A stretch of DNA of 64,000 nt, from contig JAFYVM010000020.1 of assembly GCA_017549145.1 (NCBI GenBank), forward strand, positions 124,001-188,000, read 5' to 3'. The notes under the pieces are model-generated. The model was not told where the DNA came from. It did no database searches and worked only from the letters and a program-made list of their open reading frames with translations. Numbering within the stretch: the stretch's first letter is position 1; every line of letters begins with the position of its first letter. Both the position numbers and the translations under genes were made by a program. This stretch comes from Bacteroidales bacterium (GTDB taxonomy: Bacteria; Bacteroidota; Bacteroidia; Bacteroidales; UBA932). Positions 42,781 through 51,708 of this stretch are shown piece by piece.

Positions 42781-43557
42781 ATGAAAGTAAAAGATATAGT
42801 AGCTGTAATCGAAGAGTTTGCACCACTTGCTATCCAGGAAGGATGGGATAATAGTGGTCTATGCGTAGGCTCGCCAGAAGATGAAGTGTCTTCTGTGCTT
42901 TTGGCGTTGGACTGCACGGAAACTCTTGTGGATGAGGCTATTGAGTGTGGCGCAGATATGATTGTTACCCATCATCCGCTTATTTTTTCGGGACTGAAGA
43001 AGATATCTCCGGAAGATCAGGTGGGGGCGGCTGTAATCAAGGCGATCAAGCATGGTATTGCAATTTATGCTGCCCATACTAGTGCGGATAAGGTGATTGC
43101 AGGAGTTAGTGGCGCCATGGCAGCTAAACTTAATCTGACAGATGTTCAAATTCTGGATGAGGATGGTGAGGGAACAGGTCTGGGGGTTGTGGGAAATCTG
43201 CCTGAGCCGTTGACGGCAGAGCAGATGATTGCTCTTATCAAAGAAAAGTTTGAATTGAAGATGCTTAAGTCTTCAAAGCCGTTGGAAGGTACAATTTCAC
43301 GCGTAGCAATGTGCGGCGGTTCCGGCGGCTCACTTATTGGTGCTGCAAAGCGTTCAGGTGCGCATATATATATAAGTGGTGATATATCGTATCATAATTT
43401 CTTCGCCCCAGAGGGATTTATGATAGCAGATATCGGCCACTATGAGAGTGAAATAGAAATAGTTAATATTTTATTTTCTTTGATAAAGAAAAATTTTCCT
43501 ACCTTTGCGGTTCGCATTACGCAGAATATAAATAGTAACCCGATATATTATTTTTAA
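42781..43557 (+). CDS. Nif3-like dinuclear metal centre protein
   Basis: The protein has 258 residues, the short form of the Nif3/DUF34 family without the PII-like insert. Metal-binding motifs include the N-terminal GWDNSGLCVG, TLVDEAIECGADMIVTHHPLIF (two His), ISGDISYHNFF and a C-terminal DIGHYESE (His and Glu). Family members form hexamer rings and have been annotated as GTP cyclohydrolase type 2, but the true activity is uncertain. A zinc-ribbon protein gene follows by 5 bp, which is a frequent neighbour. Confidence 0.88.
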   Translation: MKVKDIVAVIEEFAPLAIQEGWDNSGLCVGSPEDEVSSVLLALDCTETLVDEAIECGADMIVTHHPLIFSGLKKISPEDQVGAAVIKAIKHGIAIYAAHTSADKVIAGVSGAMAAKLNLTDVQILDEDGEGTGLGVVGNLPEPLTAEQMIALIKEKFELKMLKSSKPLEGTISRVAMCGGSGGSLIGAAKRSGAHIYISGDISYHNFFAPEGFMIADIGHYESEIEIVNILFSLIKKNFPTFAVRITQNINSNPIYYF

Positions 43558-43562
43558 GCGAT

Positions 43563-44372
43563 ATGGCTAAAAAGACAAAGAAAATCGAAACTCCTATTGA
43601 CCAGAGGGAGACCTTCGTATCGATTCAGAAGAGTTTTGCAGACTCAGATCTCTCTGTAGCTGAGAAACTTAAGACTCTTTATGTGCTTCAGCAGGCAGAC
43701 ACTGCAATTGATAAGATCTATCAGCTTAGAGGTGAGCTTCCTATGGAGGTTGAGAACCTTGAGACTGAGATTGCAGAGCTCAACGCTAAGGTTGCACGTA
43801 TTTCTGAACTCATCGAGGAATATACAAAAGCGGTTGCTGAGAACAAGAATAACATCGTTGATTGCGATGCTCAGATCGAGAAGTATAAGTCTCAGCTTGA
43901 CAATATCTCAAACAGTCGTGAGTATGACTCTTTGAATAAGGAGATTGAGAACCAGGGACTTCTCAGACAGATTGCAGAGAAGAATATCTACGAGTATAAG
44001 GAGCGCATTCTTGATAAGAAGACTGAGCTTGAGGTAGTGAAGGAGAAGATGGCTGTGAGAAACGACGACCTTAAGGCAAAGCAGGAAGAGCTTGCTACAA
44101 TCGTTGAGGCTACATCCAAGGAGGAGGAGAAGCTCAGCAAGGAGAGAGAGGCTTGTGCTGCAAAGATCGATGCAAGAACAATGAGCGCATACGATCGTAT
44201 CAGAAAGAGCAACAACAATCACCTTGCTGTTGTATCAGTATTCAACAATGACTCTTGCGGTGGTTGCTTCAACACAATCGCTCCACAGAGACTTATTGAT
44301 ATCGCTGCAAACAAGAAGATGATCATCTGCGAGTATTGCGGAAGAATTCTTGTGAATCCAGATTTTGAATAA
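43563..44372 (+). CDS. Coiled-coil protein with C4-type zinc ribbon
   Basis: The protein has 269 residues. Residues about 40-205 are a long, charged coiled coil rich in Glu and Lys. The C-terminus has a zinc ribbon with CGGC and CEYC pairs (about 227-262). It is the family often called CT398-like or DUF164. Its molecular role is unknown; a scaffold or nucleic-acid role is a guess. It lies 5 bp after nif3 and 11 bp before dnaB. A TACCTTTG box in the end of nif3 (43500-43507) might start extra transcripts, but may also just be coding. Confidence 0.82.
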   Translation: MAKKTKKIETPIDQRETFVSIQKSFADSDLSVAEKLKTLYVLQQADTAIDKIYQLRGELPMEVENLETEIAELNAKVARISELIEEYTKAVAENKNNIVDCDAQIEKYKSQLDNISNSREYDSLNKEIENQGLLRQIAEKNIYEYKERILDKKTELEVVKEKMAVRNDDLKAKQEELATIVEATSKEEEKLSKEREACAAKIDARTMSAYDRIRKSNNNHLAVVSVFNNDSCGGCFNTIAPQRLIDIAANKKMIICEYCGRILVNPDFE

Positions 44373-44383
44373 TAGTCCTTATT

Positions 44384-45901
44384 ATGGCTGAAACAAATCG
44401 AAAATCAGTCAGAAGGAAGAAGGATACTGTCAATCTTGACACACTAGGGCTTGAGATGGGAAACAAACCGCCTCAGGCTCTTGATGTCGAAGAGGCTGTC
44501 CTTGGTGCACTTCTGGTAGAGCCGAATTGCATTGACGAGGCAATGGATGAGCTCGAGCCTTCAACATTCTATGGCGAAAAGCATAGAATGGTCTTTGAGG
44601 CTATGCGCGCATTGAGAGCCGAGTCGGTGGCGCTTGACCTGTTGTCTGTTTCTCAGAAACTGAAGGCACAGGGCAATCTTGAGGCTGTTGGAGGTACGAT
44701 GTACCTTGCTCAGTTGTCTCAGAAGATTGGAGCTGCTGCGCACATCGAGTACTATATTCGTATCCTTAAGCAGAAATATATTCAGCGAGAGCTGATTACT
44801 GCGTCGTACGATATCCTGAAGGCATCGTATGATGAGGGAACGAATGTAGATGACTTGATTGATACGGCTCAGACAAAGATTTTTGCAGCCATTCAGAATA
44901 ATGTCAAGAGAGACGTTCAGGAAATCGGAAAGGTCATTAATGAGGCTATGTCCGAGATCCAGAAGTTCCAGGAGCTTGAGGGTGGACTTAGCGGTGTACC
45001 ATCGGGATTCCCTTCAATTGACAAGATTACTCTTGGCTGGCAGCCGTCAGACCTTATCATCCTTGCAGCCCGTCCATCAGTGGGTAAGACTGCATTCGTG
45101 CTTAACCTTGCGAGAAATGCTGCAGTGGATTTCAATATGCCGGTAGCGATCTTCTCTCTTGAGATGCCTTCGATTCAGTTGGCAAAGCGTATGATGGTGT
45201 CAGAGACTCGCCTAAGCGCAGATAAGATCAAGGGTGGTACAAAGTTGGAACCATATGAGTGGGTACAGCTTGAGGAACAGCTTAAGAGACTTGCGAAAGC
45301 TCCTTTGTATATCGATGATACTCCTTCGCTTCCTGTGATGGAGTTCCGTTCAAAGGTCAAGAAACTTGTAAAGCAGAAGAAGGTGCGCCTGGTGGTCGTC
45401 GACTACCTTCAGTTGATGCAGGGCCCTGCTGAGCTTCGTGGAATGCGTGAGCAGGAGGTTGCTGCAATCTCAAGAACATTGAAGGCTACAGCAAAAGAGC
45501 TTAACGTTCCTATCATTGCACTTTCACAGCTTTCCCGTCAGTCAGAAAATCGTCAGGGAAGTAACCGTCGTCCACAGCTTAGCGACCTTCGTGAGTCAGG
45601 CTCAATCGAGCAGGATGCGGATATGGTAATGTTTATCCATCGATATGACTATCAGGGACTTTCGGATAATCCTGATGATATCGGTAGAACACAGATCATT
45701 ATCGCAAAGCATCGTAATGGTGCCATCGCGGATGTGGATATGAAGTTCCGCGCTGATGAGGTGAGATTCGTGGACGAGCAGGAAAGCTTGATGCATCATG
45801 CTGCCTCTTTGGATGACGCAATTCCAGATGGCTACATACCAATTGCTGCTTCTGATTTTGGCTCCCCAATTGATGATTTTGCAAACAACGGTTTTGAATA
45901 A
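44384..45901 (+). CDS. dnaB: Replicative DNA helicase
   Basis: DnaB has 505 residues. The N-terminal helical domain carries the family start PPQALDVEEAVLGALLVEPN (about 30-50). The C-terminal RecA-like ATPase has Walker A ARPSVGKTAF, Walker B VVVDYLQLM, a QLSRQSENR motif and the final EQDADMVMFIHRYDY. It is the hexameric helicase that unwinds the replication fork. No intein is present. An N-terminal extension with basic residues is typical of Bacteroidota. The next gene follows 5 bp later. Confidence 0.96.
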   Translation: MAETNRKSVRRKKDTVNLDTLGLEMGNKPPQALDVEEAVLGALLVEPNCIDEAMDELEPSTFYGEKHRMVFEAMRALRAESVALDLLSVSQKLKAQGNLEAVGGTMYLAQLSQKIGAAAHIEYYIRILKQKYIQRELITASYDILKASYDEGTNVDDLIDTAQTKIFAAIQNNVKRDVQEIGKVINEAMSEIQKFQELEGGLSGVPSGFPSIDKITLGWQPSDLIILAARPSVGKTAFVLNLARNAAVDFNMPVAIFSLEMPSIQLAKRMMVSETRLSADKIKGGTKLEPYEWVQLEEQLKRLAKAPLYIDDTPSLPVMEFRSKVKKLVKQKKVRLVVVDYLQLMQGPAELRGMREQEVAAISRTLKATAKELNVPIIALSQLSRQSENRQGSNRRPQLSDLRESGSIEQDADMVMFIHRYDYQGLSDNPDDIGRTQIIIAKHRNGAIADVDMKFRADEVRFVDEQESLMHHAASLDDAIPDGYIPIAASDFGSPIDDFANNGFE

Positions 45902-45906
45902 ATCTA

Positions 45907-46767
45907 ATGTTTAGACATACAGGAATATTGATTCTCCTGTGTACGTGTTTGAGCTTGGTCTCTATGCGCGCACAGGAGAATTCTGTTTCTACCTCATCTC
46001 ATTGCGTCCCTGTCAAGGATATATCTGGCGGTAATTTAGCATACCAATCAGGTGAGCGAATGTATTTTACCATGCATTATGAGTGGGGGATGATCAACTC
46101 TGATATAGGTTCTGCAACAGTCAGTCTTGATGAGGTGACATTTAATGGACAGAAGGCATTCAGGTGTTCAGTTACAGGAAAGACTACAAAGATGTATGAC
46201 CTGTTCTTTAAGGTAAGGGAAAACTTTACATCATGGTTTACTGTGAATGGATTAAGGCCATTGAAGTTTACCCGTGATACCTATGAGGGAAAGTACGAGG
46301 CAAAAAACACGTACATATATCATTGGGATGCAGCTGAACCGTATATAGATGCAGATGTCCATACGTCCAGCATGGGTCATAAAAAACTTGAACTTCCTTT
46401 GACTAAGTGTACATTTGACCTTCCAGCCCTGTTCTTCTTTGCCAGGAATATCGACATGAATAAAGTGCAGAAGGGTAAGAAGTATCCTATGACTTTCGCA
46501 ATCGATGATGAGGTCTTTAATGTGCATTTCATCTTCTATGGAAAGGAAGTTATAGATGTGAAAGGTCTAGGAAAAGTTAATGCAATTAAATTCTCAGCCA
46601 GACTCATTGCGGGAGAGATCTTTAACGGGGATACGGACGTAATGATTTGGATCTCAGATGATGAGAATAAGGTTCCTGTATATTTTGAGGCTCCTATTCT
46701 GGTCGGTAAGGCTTCTGGAAGAATGAACGGCTATGAGGGCCTGAAGTATCCATTAAATATTGATTGA
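45907..46767 (+). CDS. DUF3108 domain-containing secreted protein
   Basis: The protein has 286 residues with a signal peptide (about 1-22, ending MRAQ). The mature sequence has the DUF3108 features, with GERMYFTMHYEWGMINSDIGSATV near residue 55, later KVRENFTSWFTVNGLRPLKF, and a C-terminal AFDV-like VMIWISDDENKVPVYFEAPI. The family is a periplasmic beta-rich protein of unknown function, sometimes seen near envelope genes. It ends 2 bases before the RseC-like gene start. Confidence 0.82.
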   Translation: MFRHTGILILLCTCLSLVSMRAQENSVSTSSHCVPVKDISGGNLAYQSGERMYFTMHYEWGMINSDIGSATVSLDEVTFNGQKAFRCSVTGKTTKMYDLFFKVRENFTSWFTVNGLRPLKFTRDTYEGKYEAKNTYIYHWDAAEPYIDADVHTSSMGHKKLELPLTKCTFDLPALFFFARNIDMNKVQKGKKYPMTFAIDDEVFNVHFIFYGKEVIDVKGLGKVNAIKFSARLIAGEIFNGDTDVMIWISDDENKVPVYFEAPILVGKASGRMNGYEGLKYPLNID

Positions 46768-46769
46768 TT

Positions 46770-47183
46770 ATGAAAAAGAACGAAATACAGCACACGGGAG
46801 AAATCATTGATATTACTCCTGACTTTACAACGGTTAAGATTATAGCATCTTCAGCGTGCTCGGGATGTCATGCAAAGTCACTTTGCGGCATGTCAGAGGA
46901 TCAGGAGAAGATAATCATGCTTCCTACAGATCCTTATACAACTTATAATGTAGGCGATCAGGTACAGGTTGCTACAAAAATGAGCATGGGAATGAAGGCG
47001 GTGTGGATATCATACGTCATTCCTTTGATGGTTTTGATGATTTTAATATTATCTTTGTCTGCTGTTTTCGAAAAGGAGTATCTACGTGGACTCGTGGCAA
47101 TCGCCGGAGTGTGCGTCTATTACTTCATCGTGTGGCTTTTCAGAGGAAAGCTTAACAATGAATTCGTATTTTATATCAAATAA
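46770..47183 (+). CDS. RseC/MucC family protein (Rnf-associated)
   Basis: The protein has 137 residues, from the ATG at 46770; an in-frame TTG upstream is rejected. Residues about 30-45 contain CSGCHAKSLCG, a set of cysteines typical of the SoxR-reducing/RseC family. Two membrane helices follow (about 75-95 and 105-125). In E. coli RseC is linked to the SoxR-reducing Rsx (Rnf) complex. Its position 2 bp before rnfB supports a role with Rnf, perhaps as redox partner or assembly factor. Confidence 0.85.
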   Translation: MKKNEIQHTGEIIDITPDFTTVKIIASSACSGCHAKSLCGMSEDQEKIIMLPTDPYTTYNVGDQVQVATKMSMGMKAVWISYVIPLMVLMILILSLSAVFEKEYLRGLVAIAGVCVYYFIVWLFRGKLNNEFVFYIK

Positions 47184-47185
47184 TT

Positions 47186-48091
47186 ATGACACAAACTATT
47201 ATCTGGACCATTGCGATTCTCACCCTTCTCGGTGCGCTTCTCGCAGTCGTTCTCTACGTTGTGGCTGAAAAGTTCAAGGTGGAGGAAGATCCGAGAATCG
47301 ACGATGTGGAAAAGGAATTGCCTGGAGCAAACTGCGGTGGCTGTGGTCAAGCGGGATGTCGCGCTTTTGCTCAGTTCTGTGTGGAGTCTGAAGACTTGGA
47401 CAAGTGTTTTTGCCCAGTTGGAGGAAACGACGTAATGCAGAAAGTTGCCTCGGTATTGGGCCGCGAGGTTGCCGCTAAGGAACCTATGGTTGCGGTTGTA
47501 CGATGCAACGGAACATGTGAAAACCGTCCAAAGACAAATGAGTATGGAGGATATCAGTCCTGCCGTGTCAAAGCTGCTCTTTATAGCGGAGACACAGGCT
47601 GCTCTTTTGGTTGCCTTGGATGCGGAGATTGTGTAAGCGTATGTCAGTTCGGCGCTATTACGATGGATCCTGCTACAGGTCTTCCTGTTGTGGATGAGGA
47701 GAAGTGTACTGCCTGCGGTGCCTGCGTGAAGACTTGCCCTAAGGGAGTTATCGAACTTCGTAACAAGGGTCGCAGAAATATGCGTGTTTATGTTTCTTGT
47801 GTGAATAAGGACAAGGGTGCAGTGGCACGTAAGGCTTGTAAGGCAGCTTGTATCGGTTGCAGCAAGTGTGCTAAGGTTTGTCCTTTTGAGGCTATCACAG
47901 TGGAGAACAACGTTGCATACATCGACTATACTAAGTGCAAGCTTTGTAAGAAATGTGTTGCAGAGTGCCCTACTGCTGCAATTCACGCAGTGAACTTCCC
48001 AGTTGTTAAACCAAAGCCAGAGGCTGCACCATGTCATCCTGAGCGAAGCGAAGGATCTGTAAAGCCAGAGGTGGAAAAGAAGGAGGAATAG
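47186..48091 (+). CDS. rnfB: Rnf complex subunit RnfB (iron-sulfur protein)
   Basis: RnfB has 301 residues. One N-terminal membrane helix (about 3-27) is followed by the four-cysteine domain CGGCGQAGCRAF...CFCP. Several ferredoxin-type clusters follow (CLGCGDCVSVCQF, CTACGACVKTCPKG, CIGCSKCAKVCPF and CKLCKKCVAECP). It takes electrons from ferredoxin. The tail (residues 283-291) is translated from the 27-bp dispersed repeat and reads CHPERSEGS, so it was added recently or tolerated as linker; the last functional cluster ends near residue 269. An antisense ORF covers the gene but is a shadow. Confidence 0.95.
   Translation: MTQTIIWTIAILTLLGALLAVVLYVVAEKFKVEEDPRIDDVEKELPGANCGGCGQAGCRAFAQFCVESEDLDKCFCPVGGNDVMQKVASVLGREVAAKEPMVAVVRCNGTCENRPKTNEYGGYQSCRVKAALYSGDTGCSFGCLGCGDCVSVCQFGAITMDPATGLPVVDEEKCTACGACVKTCPKGVIELRNKGRRNMRVYVSCVNKDKGAVARKACKAACIGCSKCAKVCPFEAITVENNVAYIDYTKCKLCKKCVAECPTAAIHAVNFPVVKPKPEAAPCHPERSEGSVKPEVEKKEE
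48032..48058. repeat. 27-bp dispersed repeat, copy 2 (inside rnfB)
   Basis: The bases are identical to 6942-6968 over all 27 positions. Here the element lies in frame in the 3' part of rnfB and is read as CHPERSEGS, residues 283-291. The flanking bases differ between the copies, so the repeat unit itself is about 27 bp. Confidence 0.85.
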
Positions 48092-48095
48092 TGCT

Positions 48096-49460
48096 ATGAT
48101 GAAGACATTTTCAATAGGTGGTATTCACCCAAGTGATAAGAAGATTTCAAAGGATTGTAAGATCGAAGTGCTTCCAGTTCCTTCTAAGGTGTTCATTTCA
48201 GTAGCTCAGCATCTTGGTGCTCCTGCAACTCCGGTTGTTAAGGCTGGTGATCAGGTTAAGGTAGGTCAGGTGATTGCAGAGCCTGCTGGTTTCATTTCAG
48301 CTTATGTACATTCTTCAGTGTCAGGTACAGTCAAGTCTGTAGGCCCACGCAAGGATATCGCCGGCAATAACGTTGTTCATATTGAGATTGACGTTGAGGG
48401 AGACGAGTGGGTAGAAGGTGTAGATCTTTCTGATACTCTTGTTACTGAGATTCCTCAGGACAATAAGGCGATTCTGGATAAAATCAAGATGTGTGGTGTT
48501 GTAGGTCTTGGTGGAGCTACATTCCCTGCACACGTCAAGCTCTGTCCGCCTCCAGGAAAGAAGGCTGATTGCCTTATCCTCAATGGAGCGGAGTGTGAGC
48601 CATATCTTACTTCAGACTACCGTATCATGCTTGAGAGAAGCAAGGAGATCGTGATTGGAGCTGCTATCATGAAGCAGGTTCTTGGCGGTTGTCCAGCAGT
48701 GATCGGTATCGAGGAGAACAAACCGGAGGCAATCAAGGCTATGAAGGCTGCTTTGGCAGAACTTCAGGCTGCAGCCAAGGGTTATGAGGGCATTTCTGTG
48801 ATGTCTCTCAAGAAGAAGTATCCTCAGGGCGGTGAGAAGCAGCTCATCGATGCTGTAATGAAGCGTCAGGTGAAGTCTATGGGACTTCCTATCGATGTCG
48901 GCGCAGTGGTTCAGAATGTTGCTACCTCTCTTGCAGTATATGAGGCTGTTCAGAAGAATAAGCCGCTTATTACCAATACTTTGACAGTTACAGGTGATTG
49001 CCTTCCGCTTGAGAAGCAGCACAACTATCTCTTCCGTATCGGTATGCCGCTTTCTTATATTGCGGAGTATGCTGGTGGAGTGCCGGAAGAGGCTGCTAAG
49101 ATTATCAGCGGTGGTCCTATGATGGGTAAGGCAATCGCTAACTTGGACGCAACTACAGTCAAGGGATCATCTTCACTCTTGTATCTGACTGCTGAGCAGA
49201 CAGTGCGTGGCGTTGAGTCAGCTTGTATCCGTTGCGGTAAGTGTGCTGAGGCTTGTCCTATGGGATTGGAGCCGTTCCTGCTTCAGAAGTATGCTCGTAA
49301 TTCAATGATGGATGAGCTTGAGGAGAATGCTATCCAGGATTGTATTGAGTGTGGATGCTGCTTGTACAGCTGTCCAGCTAATATTCCGCTTTTGGATATT
49401 ATCCGCATTGCCAAGGGTGACGTCATCAAGATTATACGTGGCAGGGCTATTAAAAACTAA
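48096..49460 (+). CDS. rnfC: Rnf complex subunit RnfC
   Basis: RnfC has 454 residues. It includes the NADH-binding SLBB-like region homologous to the 51-kDa subunit of complex I (GLGGATFPAHVKLCPP, NGAECEPYLTSDYRIM), a flavin region, and two [4Fe-4S] motifs in the C-terminal part (CIRCGKCAEACPMG and CIECGCCLYSCP). It exchanges electrons with NAD. It is peripheral on the cytoplasmic face. The first two codons are both ATG (48096 or 48099). It lies 4 bp after rnfB. Confidence 0.95.
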   Translation: MMKTFSIGGIHPSDKKISKDCKIEVLPVPSKVFISVAQHLGAPATPVVKAGDQVKVGQVIAEPAGFISAYVHSSVSGTVKSVGPRKDIAGNNVVHIEIDVEGDEWVEGVDLSDTLVTEIPQDNKAILDKIKMCGVVGLGGATFPAHVKLCPPPGKKADCLILNGAECEPYLTSDYRIMLERSKEIVIGAAIMKQVLGGCPAVIGIEENKPEAIKAMKAALAELQAAAKGYEGISVMSLKKKYPQGGEKQLIDAVMKRQVKSMGLPIDVGAVVQNVATSLAVYEAVQKNKPLITNTLTVTGDCLPLEKQHNYLFRIGMPLSYIAEYAGGVPEEAAKIISGGPMMGKAIANLDATTVKGSSSLLYLTAEQTVRGVESACIRCGKCAEACPMGLEPFLLQKYARNSMMDELEENAIQDCIECGCCLYSCPANIPLLDIIRIAKGDVIKIIRGRAIKN

Positions 49461-49475
49461 AAAATCAGAAAAACA

Positions 49476-50441
49476 ATGGATAAACTAATCGTTTCACCGT
49501 CGCCGCATCTTCATACGAAGACTTCCACAAAGTCTTTGATGCGTGATGTCGTGATTGCCCTTATTCCGGCAGTGGTTGTGTCAGTCCTTTTCTATGGCTG
49601 GTCAGAGCTGCTTGTTCTTGGAGTGAGTGTGGCATCATGTTTACTTTTAGAGTACCTTATTACAAAATACCTGCTTAAGACTTCTTGCACATTGGGCGAC
49701 TGGTCTGCAGTCATTACCGGAGTACTTCTTGCTCTTAACCTTCCTGCTACTACACCTTGGTGGGTAGTGTTTATCGGAGCAGTTGTGGCTATCGGAATCG
49801 CTAAGATGACCTTTGGAGGTTTGGGACAGAACCTTTTCAACCCTGCTCTAGTTGGTCGTGTATTCCTTTTGATCTCGTTCCCGACTTACATGACTGATTG
49901 GGCTAAGCCACAGGGATTCATCACTAACAGCATCGTTGATGCTTATTCGGGTGCTACTCCTCTTGGAATTGCAAAGGGTCTTGGACCTCAGGGAGTTGAG
50001 GCTATGGATTACTTGAATATGCTTTTCCTCAACATCGGTGGATCTGCTGGTGAGCTTTCAGCTATCGCACTTCTTTTGGGATTTGCATACCTTCTTATCC
50101 GCAAGGTCATCAAGCCTTATATCACACTTTCAATCATTGGCACAGTGGCAGTGTTCAGCGGTATTTTCTACCTTGCCAACCCGGCAGAGTACACTGATCC
50201 TCTATTCAATATCCTTTCAGGAGGTCTTCTTCTTGGAGCTATCTTCATGGCTACAGACTATGTGACATCTCCTATGAGCAAGTGGGGTGGAGTAGTGTTC
50301 GGTGTTGGTATCGGAGTCATTACAATGCTTATCCGTTACTTCGGAGCTTACCCTGAAGGTGTGTCATTTGCTATCCTTATTATGAACTCAGTGGTTCCTC
50401 TTCTTAACAAGTGGTTCCATACTAAGAAATATGGGAGGTAA
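49476..50441 (+). CDS. rnfD: Rnf complex subunit RnfD
   Basis: RnfD has 321 residues and about eight to ten membrane helices. It carries a covalently bound FMN on a threonine in the SGATPL motif (predicted T161, DAYSGATPL). The glycine-rich region GGLGQNLFNPALVGRVF precedes it and a later YVTSPMSKWG is also conserved. It belongs to the membrane part of the ferredoxin:NAD oxidoreductase that pumps Na+ or H+. Distances to rnfC and rnfG are 15 and 5 bp. Confidence 0.95.
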   Translation: MDKLIVSPSPHLHTKTSTKSLMRDVVIALIPAVVVSVLFYGWSELLVLGVSVASCLLLEYLITKYLLKTSCTLGDWSAVITGVLLALNLPATTPWWVVFIGAVVAIGIAKMTFGGLGQNLFNPALVGRVFLLISFPTYMTDWAKPQGFITNSIVDAYSGATPLGIAKGLGPQGVEAMDYLNMLFLNIGGSAGELSAIALLLGFAYLLIRKVIKPYITLSIIGTVAVFSGIFYLANPAEYTDPLFNILSGGLLLGAIFMATDYVTSPMSKWGGVVFGVGIGVITMLIRYFGAYPEGVSFAILIMNSVVPLLNKWFHTKKYGR

Positions 50442-50446
50442 GAGTT

Positions 50447-51103
50447 ATGGCAGTACAATCTTCTTTTAAGAATATGACAATCTGCCTTTTGGCAATCTGT
50501 CTTGTGTGCTCTGGTCTTCTCGCTGGTGTTTATGCCTTGACAAAGGAGCCAATCGATGCTGCTTCAAAGGCTAAGAACGAGGCTGCAATCAAGGAAGTTC
50601 TTCCTGAGGAAGTGGCTAAGATCGAAGAGGAAAGATCAATTGAGGTTGATGGAGTGACTTATACCTATAACCTTGCTTACGATGAGAGCGGAAATACTGT
50701 AGGATGCGCAGTAAATGTTGCTCCTGTAGGTTTCGGTGGCCCAATTGTGATCAAGGTAGGTTTCAAGGTGGATGCACAGACCGGCAAGAATCTCGTATGG
50801 AATACCAAGGTGCTTTCTCATGCTGAGACACCTGGTCTTGGTGCCAAGTGCAGCGAGCCAGCTTTTGCTGATCAGTTCAAAGGCTTGGATCCTGTAGCTA
50901 AGAAGCTTTCTGTAACTAAGGATGGTGGTGATATCGATGCTATCACAGCTTCTACCATCACTTCCCGTGCTTTTACAAACGGTGTTGCTACTGCTGTAAA
51001 CGTGCTTTCTGCAATTGCTGGTACTCCAATGCTTATTGACAATGCAACTGGCGCTTCATCTACTGAATGGAATGCACCAGCTGATTCAACTGTAACTAAA
51101 TAA
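50447..51103 (+). CDS. rnfG: Rnf complex subunit RnfG (flavoprotein)
   Basis: RnfG has 218 residues, one N-terminal membrane helix (about 10-30) and a periplasmic FMN-binding domain. The flavinylation site is DAITASTITS, with the attachment threonine predicted at about residue 170 (TAST motif; SGAT in NqrC). The preceding HAETPGLGAKC segment is also conserved. Together with RnfD it carries electrons across the membrane domain. The C-terminal 30 residues are a low-complexity extension. Confidence 0.93.
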   Translation: MAVQSSFKNMTICLLAICLVCSGLLAGVYALTKEPIDAASKAKNEAAIKEVLPEEVAKIEEERSIEVDGVTYTYNLAYDESGNTVGCAVNVAPVGFGGPIVIKVGFKVDAQTGKNLVWNTKVLSHAETPGLGAKCSEPAFADQFKGLDPVAKKLSVTKDGGDIDAITASTITSRAFTNGVATAVNVLSAIAGTPMLIDNATGASSTEWNAPADSTVTK

Positions 51104-51115
51104 GGAGGAAAGAAA

Positions 51116-51706
51116 ATGGGAAAATTTCAGCTTATAACTAAAGGCTTGATCAAGGAGAATCCTACGTTTGTACTCCTTTTGGGTATGTGTCCTACTTTGG
51201 CCACAACTACATCAGCTATCAATGGTATGAGTATGGGACTTGCGACTACGTTCGTTCTTATACTTTCTAACATTGTTATTTCTGCTATTGCAGCATATAT
51301 TCCTGACAAAGTTCGTATCCCTTCTTACATCGTTGTGATCGCAACTTTCGTGACTTTGCTTCAGTTTGTCATGCAGGCTTATGTTCCGGATATCTACGAG
51401 ACTCTCGGACTTTTCATCCCGCTTATCGTAGTTAACTGTATCGTACTTGGTCGTGCTGAGGCATTCGCAAATAAGAACAGCGTTGTGGATTCTGCTCTTG
51501 ACGGTATCGGTATCGGACTAGGTTTTACAGTTTCACTTACCCTCCTCGGAGTAGTTCGTGAGATCTTGGGTAGTGGTTCTGCATTTGGCTTCAAGTTCAT
51601 TGAGGGTGACGGTATTCTTGCATTCGTGCTTGCTCCGGGAGCCTTCATCGCACTTGGCTATCTTATCGTACTTTTCAAAAAACTAACTTCTAAAAAGGCT
51701 GAGTAA
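51116..51706 (+). CDS. rnfE: Rnf complex subunit RnfE
   Basis: RnfE has 196 residues and six hydrophobic helices. Family motifs are the N-terminal ENPTFVLLLGMCPTLATTTSA, with a conserved cysteine in the membrane, and the later VNCIVLGRAEAFA. RnfA and RnfE are homologues with opposite membrane orientation that share an iron-sulfur site. It lies 12 bp after rnfG and 2 bp before rnfA. Confidence 0.94.
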   Translation: MGKFQLITKGLIKENPTFVLLLGMCPTLATTTSAINGMSMGLATTFVLILSNIVISAIAAYIPDKVRIPSYIVVIATFVTLLQFVMQAYVPDIYETLGLFIPLIVVNCIVLGRAEAFANKNSVVDSALDGIGIGLGFTVSLTLLGVVREILGSGSAFGFKFIEGDGILAFVLAPGAFIALGYLIVLFKKLTSKKAE

Positions 51707-51708
51707 TT

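Noticed and set aside
43500..43507. TACCTTTG in the 3' end of nif3 as a certain promoter
   Set aside because: The bases encode the conserved PTFAVR ending of Nif3 proteins, the -33 spacing is only 17 bp, and the downstream gene is already in a run; kept only as a possibility.
47171..48037. A 288-codon open frame on the minus strand opposite rnfB
   Set aside because: It mirrors the cysteine-rich coding strand of a well-supported gene, has no recognisable motif, and its start and end do not fit any promoter. It is a codon-bias shadow.
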